This document shows positions 18,557 through 30,910 of a stretch of 64,000 bases of DNA, piece after piece. Source of the stretch: Sphingomonas sp. SORGH_AS_0950 (GTDB lineage: Bacteria; Pseudomonadota; Alphaproteobacteria; Sphingomonadales; Sphingomonadaceae); contig NZ_JAUTAE010000001.1 in NCBI RefSeq assembly GCF_030818415.1, positions 1,614,501-1,678,500 of the forward strand. Reading direction: 5' to 3'. The notes below the pieces were generated by a model. That model was not told the origin of the DNA. It worked only from the letters and a program-made list of their open reading frames with translations, and made no database searches. Both the position numbers and the translations under genes were made by a program. How positions within the stretch are numbered: the first letter of the stretch is position 1; every line of letters starts with the position of its first letter.

Positions 18557-20728
18557 ATGTCCTCGCGCGCCCGCGTCCTCGTCCTGAATTCCGCCCTCGG
18601 CCCGCTCGATTACCGCGTTCCCCAGGGCATGACGGTCGAGCCGGGATCGATCGTCGTTGCGCCGCTCGGCCCCCGCCAGTTGCTGGGCGTGGTGTGGGAG
18701 CCCGAGCGGATGCCCTCGGATGCCGAGGTCGGCGACAATCGCCTGCGCCCGCTGCTCGGCGTGGCCGATGCCCCGCCATTGCCGACCCCCTTGCGCCGGT
18801 TGATCGAATGGACGGCGGACTATTATCTCGCCCCGCCCGCCGCGGTCGTGCGGATGGCGCTGTCCTCCACCTCCGCGCTGGAGGGGGCCCGGACCGTCAC
18901 CGAATATCGCGTCACCGGCCATGTCCCCGACCGCCTGACCCCGCAGCGCGCGCAGGCGCTGGAGCGGATCGGCGATCGACAGGGCCTGATCCGGGAACTG
19001 GCGACGATGGCGGACGTGTCCGACGCGGTGATCCGGGGCCTCGTCAAGAATGGCGCGATCGAGGGGGTGGAGGTCGATATCGACAGCCCCTTCCCCCTTC
19101 CCGATCCCGATCATCACCGCCCGACCCTGTCTGACGACCAGCGTGCGGCGGCGGACATATTGGTCGCGGGCGTGGCGGCGCGGAGCTTCCAGCCGGTGCT
19201 GCTCGACGGGGTCACCGGATCGGGCAAGACCGAGGTCTATTTCGAGGCGGTCGCGCAGGCGGTGGCCGAGGGACGGCAGGTGCTGGTCCTGCTCCCCGAA
19301 ATCGCGCTGACCGAGCCGTTCCTCAAGCGTTTCCACGACCGCTTCGGCTGCGAGCCGGTGGCGTGGCACTCCGGCCTGCGCTCCTCGCAGCGTCGGCGCG
19401 CCTGGCGGGCGATCGCCAGCGGCCAGGGAATGGTGACGGTGGGCGCGCGCTCGGCGCTGTTCCTGCCCTATGCCAATCTCGGCCTGATCGTCGTCGACGA
19501 GGCGCATGAGACCAGCTTCAAGCAGGAAGACGGCGTCCATTATCATGCGCGCGACGTGGCGGTGATGCGCGGCCTGTTCGAGCCGTGCCCGGTCATCCTC
19601 GCCTCCGCCACCCCCGCCATCGAGACGCGGCAACAGGTCGCGCTGGGCCGCTATATTGAGGTCAAGCTGCCCGGCCGATTCGGCCCGGCGCAGATGCCGA
19701 CGATCGAGGCGATCGACCTGATCCAAGACCCGCCCGAACGCGGCCGCTGGATCGCGCCCAAGCTGGTCGCGGCGATGAAGCAGGTGCTGGAGAAGCGCGA
19801 ACAGTCGCTGCTCTATCTCAACCGGCGCGGCTATGCCCCGCTGACCCTGTGCCGGACCTGCGGGCATCGGTTCCAGTGCCCCAACTGCACCGCCTGGATG
19901 GTCGAGCATCGGCTGGTGCGGCGGCTGGCCTGCCATCATTGCGGCCATGTCCTGCCCACCCCGCGCGCCTGCCCCAAATGCGACGGTGAGGACACGCTGG
20001 TCGCCTGCGGCCCCGGCGTCGAGCGGATCGCGGACGAGGCGACCGCGCTGTTCCCCGAGGCCAAGATCGCGGTCGTCACCTCCGACACCATCTGGTCGCC
20101 CGCCAAGGCGGCGGAGTTTGTCGGGCGGATGGAGGCGGGCGATATCGACATCGTCGTCGGCACGCAGTTGATTACCAAGGGCTATCACTTCCCCAATCTG
20201 ACCCTGGTGGGGGTGATCGACGCCGATCTGGGGCTGGACGGCGGCGACCTGCGCGCGGCGGAACGCACCTTCCAGCAGATCCGCCAGGTATCGGGTCGCG
20301 CGGGACGCGGCGCCAAGCCGGGCCATGTCTTCATCCAGACGCACAGCCCCAAGGCCCAGGTGATGCAGGCGCTGGTGACGGGCGATGCCGAAGCCTTCTA
20401 CGCGGCGGAAACCGAGGCCAGGCGCGATGCCGATGCCCCGCCCTTCGGCCGCTATGCCGCGATCATCATCTCGTCCGAGGATCAGGGCGCGGCCCAGTCG
20501 ACCGCCGCCATGATCGCCCGCGCCGCGCCCAAGGTCGAAGGCATGCACGTCTTCGGCCCCGCCCCCGCCCCGCTGGCGATGCTGCGCGGGCGGCATCGGT
20601 TCCGCTTGCTGGTCCACGCCCGGCGGGCGCTGGCGGTGCAGGATGTGATCCGCGAATGGCTGGGCGGGGTGGAATGGTCCACCAAGGTGCGCGTCGCGGT
20701 GGATGTGGACCCGTATAGCTTTTTGTGA
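18557..20728 (+). CDS. priA: Primosomal protein N' (replication restart helicase)
   Basis: Superfamily 2 3'-5' DNA helicase that reloads the replisome at collapsed forks. The 723-residue protein has the N-terminal 3' DNA-binding domain and Walker A motif GVTGSGKTEVY near residue 222. The DEAH box (VVDEAHETSFKQ) follows near residue 315. The zinc-binding cysteine pairs CRTCG, CPNC, CHHCG and CPKC lie between residues 434 and 476. The late helicase motif QVSGRAGRG falls near residue 577. Length and motif order are normal. It is monocistronic, about 48 bases after the GGDEF gene. A 1279-codon antisense open frame covers this gene and its neighbour but is a composition artefact. Confidence 0.96.
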   Translation: MSSRARVLVLNSALGPLDYRVPQGMTVEPGSIVVAPLGPRQLLGVVWEPERMPSDAEVGDNRLRPLLGVADAPPLPTPLRRLIEWTADYYLAPPAAVVRMALSSTSALEGARTVTEYRVTGHVPDRLTPQRAQALERIGDRQGLIRELATMADVSDAVIRGLVKNGAIEGVEVDIDSPFPLPDPDHHRPTLSDDQRAAADILVAGVAARSFQPVLLDGVTGSGKTEVYFEAVAQAVAEGRQVLVLLPEIALTEPFLKRFHDRFGCEPVAWHSGLRSSQRRRAWRAIASGQGMVTVGARSALFLPYANLGLIVVDEAHETSFKQEDGVHYHARDVAVMRGLFEPCPVILASATPAIETRQQVALGRYIEVKLPGRFGPAQMPTIEAIDLIQDPPERGRWIAPKLVAAMKQVLEKREQSLLYLNRRGYAPLTLCRTCGHRFQCPNCTAWMVEHRLVRRLACHHCGHVLPTPRACPKCDGEDTLVACGPGVERIADEATALFPEAKIAVVTSDTIWSPAKAAEFVGRMEAGDIDIVVGTQLITKGYHFPNLTLVGVIDADLGLDGGDLRAAERTFQQIRQVSGRAGRGAKPGHVFIQTHSPKAQVMQALVTGDAEAFYAAETEARRDADAPPFGRYAAIIISSEDQGAAQSTAAMIARAAPKVEGMHVFGPAPAPLAMLRGRHRFRLLVHARRALAVQDVIREWLGGVEWSTKVRVAVDVDPYSFL

Positions 20729-20762
20729 GCGCTCTGGGGGCGAGCAGGTCGTCCGCCCCGGG

Positions 20763-20870
20763 CACGCCCCTCCCGCAGGCGGGAGGGGATGGGGGAGGGA
20801 AAGCCGCGAGCGATGGTCTCTGCGAGAACCCATGCCCTCCCCAAACCCCTCCCGCCTGCGGGAGGGGCTT
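20763..20870. repeat. C-rich palindromic repeat, copy A
   Basis: Two 22-base hairpins of the type CCCCTCCCGC/GCGGGAGGGG, at 20767-20788 and 20846-20867, flank a short core. Each is followed or preceded by a GGGGGAGGG / CCCTCCCC segment, so the whole element is also an inverted repeat. The same hairpin recurs at 51568-51589 and inside cobN at 63384-63405. Confidence 0.8.
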
Positions 20871-20897
20871 ACCGACTGTGGAGGCGGTTTCCCTTCG

Positions 20898-20978
20898 CCT
20901 TCGACTTCGCTCAGGCTGAACGACGGTTGAGGATAGCCGCCTTACCCCCGCTCCGTTCAGCCTGAGCGCAGTCGAAGG
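20898..20978. repeat. Inverted pair of the 25-base dispersed repeat
   Basis: CCTTCGACTTCGCTCAGGCT at 20898 onward is the reverse complement (one mismatch) of the arm at 20954-20978. The loop is 31 bases. A single arm of the same repeat follows purQ at 7734-7758. Together with copy A it fills the 20729-20995 gap after priA. Confidence 0.75.
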
Positions 20979-20995
20979 CCACGCCCCGAACAAAC

Positions 20996-21028
20996 GAAAA
21001 CGGCCGCAGCTTGCGCCGCGACCGTTTC
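20996..21028 (-). terminator. Rho-independent terminator of the atp operon
   Basis: On the minus strand ACGGTCGCGGC pairs with GCTGCGGCCGT (11 bases with two G-U pairs) around GCAA, followed by TTTT (20997-21000). It lies about 25 bases after the atpC stop. Confidence 0.85.
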
Positions 21029-21052
21029 AAAACCCCGGTAAGGGAAAAAACC

Positions 21053-21304
21053 TTACCCCGCATGCTCCGCCAGCACGGTCAGGCCCTTGGGCCCCACCTC
21101 GGCGAAGCCGCCGCGGATCTGGATCGATTCCGGCTCGCCCTTGTCGGTGCGGTACACCTGGATCGCGCCGTCGCGGATGGTCGACATGAAGGGCGCATGG
21201 CCCTCCAGCACGCCGAAATCGCCCTCGGTGCCGGGAACGACCACCATATGCACCTCCTCCGAGCGAAGGAGCTTTTCGGGCGTGACGAGTTCGAAGTGCA
21301 GCAT
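21053..21304 (-). CDS. atpC: ATP synthase F1 subunit epsilon (short form)
   Basis: Epsilon subunit of the F1 central stalk, 83 residues. It covers only the N-terminal beta-sandwich ([40 protein letters not shown]), ending [20 protein letters not shown]. The usual family length is about 130-140 residues because of a C-terminal helical hairpin that inhibits ATP hydrolysis; that hairpin is absent. The short form seems to be normal in sphingomonads and is unlikely to be a broken gene. A 74-base gap with two hairpins separates it from atpD. Confidence 0.93.
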   Translation of the reverse strand: MLHFELVTPEKLLRSEEVHMVVVPGTEGDFGVLEGHAPFMSTIRDGAIQVYRTDKGEPESIQIRGGFAEVGPKGLTVLAEHAG

Positions 21305-21323
21305 GGTCTAGTATCTCGCATCG

Positions 21324-21373
21324 CTCTCCCCGCCGGGGAGAGGAAAGAGGGGGACGGACCAGGCCGTCCCCCC
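21324..21373. repeat. Two hairpins between atpD and atpC
   Basis: CTCTCCCCG/CGGGGAGAG at 21324-21342 and GGGGGACGG/CCGTCCCCC at 21349-21372 fill most of the 74-base gap. Neither is followed by a T-run on the minus strand. They may set the relative amount of atpC mRNA (inference). Confidence 0.6.
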
Positions 21374-21378
21374 TGTCA

Positions 21379-23431
<2,053 letters not shown>

Positions 23432-23432
<1 letters not shown>

Positions 23433-24307
23433 CAGAGCGCCTCGGCGCCCGAGATGATTTCGACCAGCTCGGTGGTGATCGCGGCCTGACGCGTGCGGTT
23501 ATACTGGATCGACAGGCGGCGGATCATGTCGCCCGCATTGCGCGTGGCATTGTCCATCGCGTTCATCTGCGACCCGTAGAAACCGGCCTGGTTCTCCAGC
23601 AGCGCGCGGAAGATCTGCACCGCGACGTTGCGCGGCAGCAGCGCGTCGAGGATGTCCTCTTCGCTCGGCTCGAACTCGGCGACCGCCTCGACCGAGGTTT
23701 CGGCCTTGGTGGCTGCGGGCATCGGCACCGGGATCAGCTGCTGCGCGACTGGGTCCTGCACCAGCGCCGAGACGAACTTGGAATAGAACAGGTGCGCCAC
23801 GTCGAACTCGCCGCGCTCGAAGCGGGCGATCAGATCGTCGGCGATGACGCGCGCGTCGTCGAACTTGGGCGCCTTGATCGCGCTCATGTCGTGATCGGCG
23901 AGGATCGCGTTCGGGAAGAAGCGCTTCAGCACGCGCCCCTTCTTGCCCGCGATGTAGAACTTCACCGTCTTGCCCTGCGCGGTCAGCTCTTCGGCCTTGC
24001 GGCGCGCGGCGCGGACGATGTTGGTGTTGAACGCACCCGCCAGGCCACGCTCGGAGGTCGCGACGACCAGCAGCTGGACATCGTCCTTGCCGGTGCCCGC
24101 CAGCAGCGGCGACGCGCCGACGCCGCCCACGCGCGCGGCCATGCCGGCCATCACCGTTTCCAGCCGCTCGGCATAGGGACGGCCGTTCTGCGCCGCGTCC
24201 TGCGCCCGGCGCAGCTTGGCGGCGGCGACCATCTTCATCGCCTTGGTGATCTTCTGGGTCGACTTGACCGAGTTGATCCGGATTTTGAGGGCCTTGAGGG
24301 ACGCCAT
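23432..24307 (-). CDS. atpG: ATP synthase F1 subunit gamma
   Basis: Central-stalk rotor subunit, 291 residues. It has the N-terminal helix [35 protein letters not shown] and the conserved [13 protein letters not shown] near residue 80. The C-terminal helix holds the signature [34 protein letters not shown]. The ATG at 24307 gives the canonical MASLK start; the in-frame codon at 24334 lies next to a repeat. A 128-base gap with a palindromic repeat separates it from atpA. Confidence 0.97.
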
Positions 24308-24313
24308 CTTAGT

Positions 24314-24424
24314 CCTTCTTCTCCCTCTCCCCACTGGGGAGAGGGCCGGGGTGAGGGGCTGCCACGGATGAGACGGCCTGTGTGGCGCCCCTCACCCAAC
24401 CCTCTCCCCGGAGGGGAGAGGGCT
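24314..24424. repeat. Palindromic repeat element inside the atp operon (atpA-atpG gap)
   Basis: Hairpins CCCTCTCCCC..GGGGAGAGGG occur at 24323-24345 and 24400-24422. GGTGAGGGGC and GCCCCTCACC segments lie just inside them, so the whole 110-base element is one large palindrome with hairpins in each arm. The same design is seen at 32460-32668. No T-run follows. Confidence 0.8.
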
Positions 24425-24435
24425 TACATGCCGTC

Positions 24436-25971
<1,536 letters not shown>

Positions 25972-26541
25972 TCAGCCTTTCATCGCGCTGGCGAGCGCAT
26001 TCAAACGGGTGCGGATCGAGCTATCGATCATCTGGGAACCGATGCGGACGACAAGCCCGCCGAGCAGGTCCGGATCGACCGACAGGTCGACCGAAACCTC
26101 ACGGCCGACGCGGGTGCGCAGCTGCTGCTTGAGCGCTGCGACCTGGTCCTCGGTCAGCGGGTGGGCGCTCGTCACCTCGGCGGCGACCTCGCCGCGATGG
26201 CGGCTGGCCAGCTGGCGGTACGCGCGGATGATCTGCGGCAGCGCCGAGAGGCGCCGATTCTCGGCGAGCACGCCGAGGAAATTCTTGGTCACGCCGTCGA
26301 GGCCCAGCGTGTCGGCGACCGCCAGGATCGCCTTGACGGCGGCCCCGCGCGCCACGACCGGGCTCTTGGTCAGCGCCGCTAGGTCCTTGTCGGCGGCCAG
26401 CGCATCGCGAAGGGTCACGAGGCTCGCCTCGATCGTGTCGATCGAACGGCCCTCAACGGCCGTTTCGAACAGCGCGAGCGCATAACGTCCACCCAGGCTC
26501 GCCTGGATGCCGCCTGTGCCGCTTATAGTACCGCCGGACAT
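25972..26541 (-). CDS. atpH: ATP synthase F1 subunit delta
   Basis: Delta (OSCP-like) subunit linking F1 to the peripheral stalk, 189 residues. It has SLGGRYALALFETAVEG near residue 15 and ends with the family pattern VDPDLLGGLVVRIGSQMIDSSIRTRLNALASAM. The start at 26541 is set by homology; GGAG abuts it directly, and in-frame codons up to 26658 would add unrelated sequence. It is the first gene of the F1 operon. F0 genes (atpB, atpE, atpF) are not in the window, as is usual for alphaproteobacteria. Confidence 0.94.
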   Translation of the reverse strand: MSGGTISGTGGIQASLGGRYALALFETAVEGRSIDTIEASLVTLRDALAADKDLAALTKSPVVARGAAVKAILAVADTLGLDGVTKNFLGVLAENRRLSALPQIIRAYRQLASRHRGEVAAEVTSAHPLTEDQVAALKQQLRTRVGREVSVDLSVDPDLLGGLVVRIGSQMIDSSIRTRLNALASAMKG

Positions 26542-26792
26542 CTCCACGGATGCGAATTCCTCGAACAACGAACGGGTTGGCCCCATGGGGAACGGGGCGC
26601 GAAAAACGCGCCTCCGATGGGTTGGCGGGCGGTTAGCATCGGGAACCTTGGGATGCAAGCTGCGTGGCGCATCTTGTGACAGGATGGTGACGCAAGTTTA
26701 ACGGCTTTGGGCGCAAGCCGTGGGATGTATGCCACAGCGGCGCTGCTATCATGCCCCCGTCCCCAGGCCGGGGATCGTCGGAAGCCGTTGAA

Positions 26793-27623
26793 ATGACTGA
26801 CTCGCCCCGCCTTTTCGATGCGGATGCCGCCTGGGATGCCTTTTGCCGCAGGGACCGGCGGGCGGACGGGCAGTTCGTCGTCGCGGTCCGGACCACCGGC
26901 ATCTATTGCCGCCCCAGCTGTGCCGCCCGGCGCCCCCGGCGCGAACATGTCCGCTTCCACGCCGATAGCGCCTCGGCGCGGGCAGCGGGCTATCGCGCGT
27001 GCCTGCGCTGCCTGCCCGACGACGTCGCGCGCGACCGGCAGGCGGTGGCCGAGGCGGTCGCCTTGCTCGAGGCCATGGAGGGCACCCCCGCGCTGACCGA
27101 GCTGGCGGCGCGGGTCGGCTATGCGCCGCATCATTTCCATCGGCTGTTCCGACGCGCGACCGGGGTGACGCCCGCCGCCTATGCCCGCGCGTTGCGCACC
27201 GATCGCGCCGCGCGGGCGCTGGCGAGCGGATCGAGCGTGACGCACGCGGTATACGAGGCGGGCTATGCCGGGCCGAGCCGATTCTATGCCGACAGCGAAC
27301 AGCGGCTGGGCATGGCGCCCGGCCAGTGGCGGCGCGGCGGCGAGGGCGTGACGATCGAATGGGCGGTGGTCGATTCCCCGCTGGGCGCGCTGCTCGTGGC
27401 GGTCACGCCGCGCGGGGTGGCGCGGATCGCCTTCGAGGGGGACGCGGCGGGCCTGTGCCAATCCCTCCCCTCCGCCACGATCCGCCCGGCGGAGGGGGCG
27501 ATCCGCGATCGCCTCGCCAGCGCCGTCGCCGCTGCCACCCCGCCCGACCCGCTGCTCGCCGAACCCGCGCGGCGCACCGCCTTCATCGCGGCGGTTGCGG
27601 GCGCATGGCGGACCGGCGGCTAA
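26793..27623 (+). CDS. Ada-type protein lacking the methyltransferase active site
   Basis: The N-terminal Ada zinc domain (methylphosphotriester acceptor) is intact, with the four cysteines in TGIYCRPSC and ACLRC between residues 39 and 73. An AraC-type helix-turn-helix follows at about residues 90-180 (LAARVGYAPHHFHRLFRRATGVTPAAYARALR). The start of an O6-methylguanine methyltransferase domain is visible (IEWAVVDSPLGALLVAVTPRGVARIAF). The protein then ends at residue 276 without the catalytic PCHR cysteine motif; E. coli Ada has 354 residues. The product may still sense phosphotriester damage and act as a regulator, but should not repair O6-methylguanine. The convergent gene starts four bases later, leaving no room for a missing end. 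The start at 26793 has GGAAG upstream. Confidence 0.8.
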   Translation: MTDSPRLFDADAAWDAFCRRDRRADGQFVVAVRTTGIYCRPSCAARRPRREHVRFHADSASARAAGYRACLRCLPDDVARDRQAVAEAVALLEAMEGTPALTELAARVGYAPHHFHRLFRRATGVTPAAYARALRTDRAARALASGSSVTHAVYEAGYAGPSRFYADSEQRLGMAPGQWRRGGEGVTIEWAVVDSPLGALLVAVTPRGVARIAFEGDAAGLCQSLPSATIRPAEGAIRDRLASAVAAATPPDPLLAEPARRTAFIAAVAGAWRTGG

Positions 27624-27626
27624 GGC

Positions 27627-29183
27627 CTATTCGCCGGGCGATTGCCCCGACATGGCGCCCAGCGCCTTGCGCACCGCATCGCCATTGCCCGCGTCGAGCA
27701 GCGTCAGCAGCTGCGCCGCCGGATTGTCGGGCGGCATATGCGGGTCGAAGGCGAGCGGGCGCAGCAGGCCCTTCGCCGTATCGATATGGTTGGCGCCGAT
27801 CTCATGCGCCGCCAGCGTGAAGCGCAGCCCCTTGTCCTGCGGCACGAGCTGGAAGGCACGCTCCAGCCCGAGGACGGCGGACTCGCGCGGCTTTTCGCCC
27901 GCCATCACGAAGCTGCGATAGAATATCGCCAGCGGCTCGGCGGCATTGGGATCGGCCCGATTGGCGCGGATAATCCAGCTGCGCGCCTCCCCCCAGCGCT
28001 TCGCATCCTTGCTATGCTCGGCTTGGGCGCGGCGCAGATGGATCAGCCCCTTGTAGAGCAGCGCCTGTTGCGACTTGGCATCGACCGCCAGCGCGCGGTC
28101 CGCCGCCGCCTCGGCCGCCGCATCCTCGCCCGCATCATAGGCCATTTCGGCGAACCAGCCCTGCGCCACCGCATCCTGCGGATAGGAGGCCGCGAGCGAC
28201 GCGGCGCGCTCATAGACCTGCCGCGCGCTGGTCTGGTCGACGCCGCGATCCGACCGCATCCGCAGTTCGATCAGCGCCTGTTCGCCGGGGCTTAGCACGC
28301 GCACCGCGACCTGCGGCTTGGGCAGCCGGTCATAGGGGATCAGCATCCCCGGTATCCGGCTCTTGCGCAGATAGCTCTCCAGCTCCCGGTCGAGCTGCTT
28401 GAGCGAGCCATAGGCCTGGTCGCCCGCCGCGATGCTGGGCGTGCCGGTGTTGAGCAACGTCAGATAGTGGTTGAACTTCGCCTTCTGGGCCGGGTCGAAC
28501 ATCAGCAAATGGGTCAGCAGCCAGCCGCGCCCATAGACCTGATCCAGCTCGGCGGGCCCCAGCTTGCGGCGCGACGAATCGAACAGCGTCTCGATCGGCA
28601 GCTTGCTGCTGTCGAGCAGGCCATAGGCGCGGTGCTGCGCCGCGACGCCGACCATCACCCCGTCGCGATCGAACCGCGCCGTGCTGGCGAACTCGGAAAA
28701 GCCTTCCGAGAACCAGGCGGGATAGGCGACGGTCGAATTGCCGAACAGGAAATGATGGCCATATTCGTGGAACAGCACGATCTGCGGCTGGAGCGCATTG
28801 GGGCCGTCGCCATCGCCCCGGATCGGGGTGAACGCCACCGAGCCCGAGGCGCGCGGCTGGTAGAAGCCGGCGACATGATCGCCGTCCTTGCCGTACAGCC
28901 GCCGGATCGCCGCCACATTGGCCACGGCATAGACGGTGACGGGGTTGCTCTCCTGCCCGTCGACCTCGGGCAGATGGTAGAAATAGCGCAGCACGCCGTC
29001 GAACTGCTCCAGCCGCGTCGCCATCGCGCGGATCGCGTCCTCGGACATGTTGCCATAGATGACGAAGTGCCGGGCGCGCGCCTCGCGCCATTCGGCCTGT
29101 GCCGGACGGCCCAGAAACGCCGTGCAGACCATCATCAGCGCCGCCGCCATCCAGCGACGCGCGCGCATTCCCCCCAAGATCAT
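27627..29183 (-). CDS. Secreted zinc metallopeptidase-like protein with TPR-type region
   Basis: The 518-residue product has a signal peptide (MILGGMRARRWMAAALMMVCTAFLGRPAQA). It has a gluzincin-type motif FHEYGHHFLFGN (HExxH) near residue 143, and the likely third zinc ligand is Glu in WFSEGFSEFAS near residue 163. The C-terminal half (about 320-510) is rich in Ala and amphipathic helices with TPR-like spacing (AYDAGEDAAAEAAADRALAVDAKSQQALLYKGLIHLRRAQ). It is probably periplasmic or secreted; substrate unknown. The start at 29183 is chosen because GGGAGG lies at good spacing; 29168 is an alternative. It converges on the Ada-like gene. Confidence 0.75.
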   Translation of the reverse strand: MILGGMRARRWMAAALMMVCTAFLGRPAQAEWREARARHFVIYGNMSEDAIRAMATRLEQFDGVLRYFYHLPEVDGQESNPVTVYAVANVAAIRRLYGKDGDHVAGFYQPRASGSVAFTPIRGDGDGPNALQPQIVLFHEYGHHFLFGNSTVAYPAWFSEGFSEFASTARFDRDGVMVGVAAQHRAYGLLDSSKLPIETLFDSSRRKLGPAELDQVYGRGWLLTHLLMFDPAQKAKFNHYLTLLNTGTPSIAAGDQAYGSLKQLDRELESYLRKSRIPGMLIPYDRLPKPQVAVRVLSPGEQALIELRMRSDRGVDQTSARQVYERAASLAASYPQDAVAQGWFAEMAYDAGEDAAAEAAADRALAVDAKSQQALLYKGLIHLRRAQAEHSKDAKRWGEARSWIIRANRADPNAAEPLAIFYRSFVMAGEKPRESAVLGLERAFQLVPQDKGLRFTLAAHEIGANHIDTAKGLLRPLAFDPHMPPDNPAAQLLTLLDAGNGDAVRKALGAMSGQSPGE

Positions 29184-29275
29184 CCCCGGCCCTCCCAAGC
29201 CGCTTCAGCCAAGGCCCCTTCTCACCGCAAGGAGGGATCGAGGCAAGCCCCATAGGGCCTTGCCCCCGGACTTTG

Positions 29276-30801
29276 TCAGGTCGAGCGACAGCTATAGACC
29301 AGCTTCTCGTTGGGAAGCGGCGGCAGTTGCTGGCGAATCTGCGCCTGTTCGCTCTGCAGCCGCTGGAGCGCGGCATCGTCGCGGGTGCAGGCGCGCGGGG
29401 TGGCGGGCTGGCGCAGCTTGCGGATCGCCTCCATCGTCGCGGCGGGCAGCAGATAGCGGGTCTGGGTATAGCGGCGCGTGACAGGATCGAAGCGCGCGAC
29501 GGTCACCGTCTGCTCGTCATCGGGGACCAGGATACGCTGCCAGCCGTCCTCGCCTTCCAGGAACTGGACATTGCGGTCGGCACAGCCGTCCGCACCCCAG
29601 TCCAGCCGCGCCTCGGCGGTGGAGGATATGGTGATTCGGCTGCGATCGGGCTCCAGGGTGCAGATCAGCGCGCCCAGCGCCTTGCCCGGCGGCGACGCGC
29701 TGGGCATCGTCGTCATTTCGGGCGGCAGCGCGATCTCGCCGGAGGGGCGCAGCAGGAACACGACCACCGCCGCGACGATCGCGGCCCCGCCCGCCGACAC
29801 GGTCCAGATGGCGGGCCGCCGCCGACCGCGCGATTCGAGCAGCCCCGCCGCGCCGATGCCCAATGCGCCGCCGACCAGCAGCAGCGCGGCGATCGCCATG
29901 ACATTCTCCCGCGACCGCTCGGCCTGGGCGCGGGCGGTGGCCAGCGCCGCCTCGCGACGGATCGCGGCGGTGTTGGCGGCCTCGCGCCGGGCGGCGGCGG
30001 CATCGGCGATCGCGCGCGCGCATCCGCCGCGCTGTCCTCGCGCAGCCGCTCCTCGATCGAGGTGCAGGGCATACCGACCGCAGTATAGGGCTGCTTGGCG
30101 GCGCGAAGGAATGCCATCAGCTCGGTATCGGCGATCGCGAAGCCGAAGGTCGAATCGCCGTCATCCGCACGCGTCAGCGCCGAATTCACCCCGATCACCC
30201 GCCCGCAAGGGTCGAGCAGCGGCCCGCCCGAATTGCCGCGCGCGATGCTGGCGGTGTGGAGCAGCACCTCGATCCCGGTCAGCGCGCGGCGGCCCGAGGC
30301 GACACCCTGCGAACGGACGGGCGAGAGCGGGCGGATATAGTCGGCGGCCGACTGCGCGGTCGCCAGGTCGACATTGCCCGGATAGCCGAGCGCGATGACC
30401 TGATCCCCCTCGGTCACCGGGCCGGTGAACAGCGCCACGGTCGGCAGCTTGGCCTCGCTGACCTCGATCAGCGCCAGGTCGCGGTGCGCGTCATAGGCGA
30501 TGACCCGGCCCTGATAGGATTTGCTGCCCTCGGACGGCACGACGCCGATCACGACATTGTCGGGATAGCGCTCGGCCAGCTCGACGACATGCGCGTTGGT
30601 GACGATCCGGTTGGGTGCGACCGCAAAGCCCGAGCCATGGCCGAACCCCGCTACCTGGTCGTCGACCATCGCGATGGTGACGACCCGCACCACCCCGCGC
30701 GCGGTCGCGGCGATGTCGTCCGCCCCGGCGGCGACGGGCATCAGTCCCAGCACGGCCAGCATCAGCGGCAGGAAACGGGCGAGGACGAACCGGCTCAACA
30801 T
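29276..30801 (-). pseudogene. Trypsin-like serine protease with C-terminal membrane segments, frameshifted
   Basis: The N-terminal part (signal peptide near MLSRFVLARFLPLMLAVLGLMPVAAGA) is a trypsin-like protease. His lies in IVTNAHVV, Asp in DAHRDLALIEV and Ser in ARGNSGGPLLD. After DSAADARAR the frame is lost at a (CG)5 run, 30011-30020. In another frame the sequence continues IADAAAARREAANTAAIRREAALATARAQ, a charged helix. Two transmembrane segments (MAIAALLLVGGALGIGAAGLL and VSAGGAAIVAAVVVFLL) and a Cys-containing C-terminal domain follow, ending at 29276. Removing one CG unit restores one frame of about 508 codons. It may be a sequencing error, a real mutation or slippage-controlled. The start is uncertain (30801, or 30831). 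It is divergent from cpaF. Confidence 0.75.
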
Positions 30802-30910
30802 GTCCTGCGCGCCATATCCCGCCATTTCCATGCCCCGCAACCGGGATCGGTTAGGCTTATGGTAAATCTTGCCATTTACCCCTGCCCGCCATGTCATGGG
30901 GAATTGCGGG

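Noticed and set aside
16994..20833. A 1279-codon open frame on the minus strand
   Set aside because: It lies fully antisense to the GGDEF gene and priA, both with clear motifs. Its sequence is His/Gln/Asp/Arg-rich with no domain, typical of mirror frames in GC-rich DNA.
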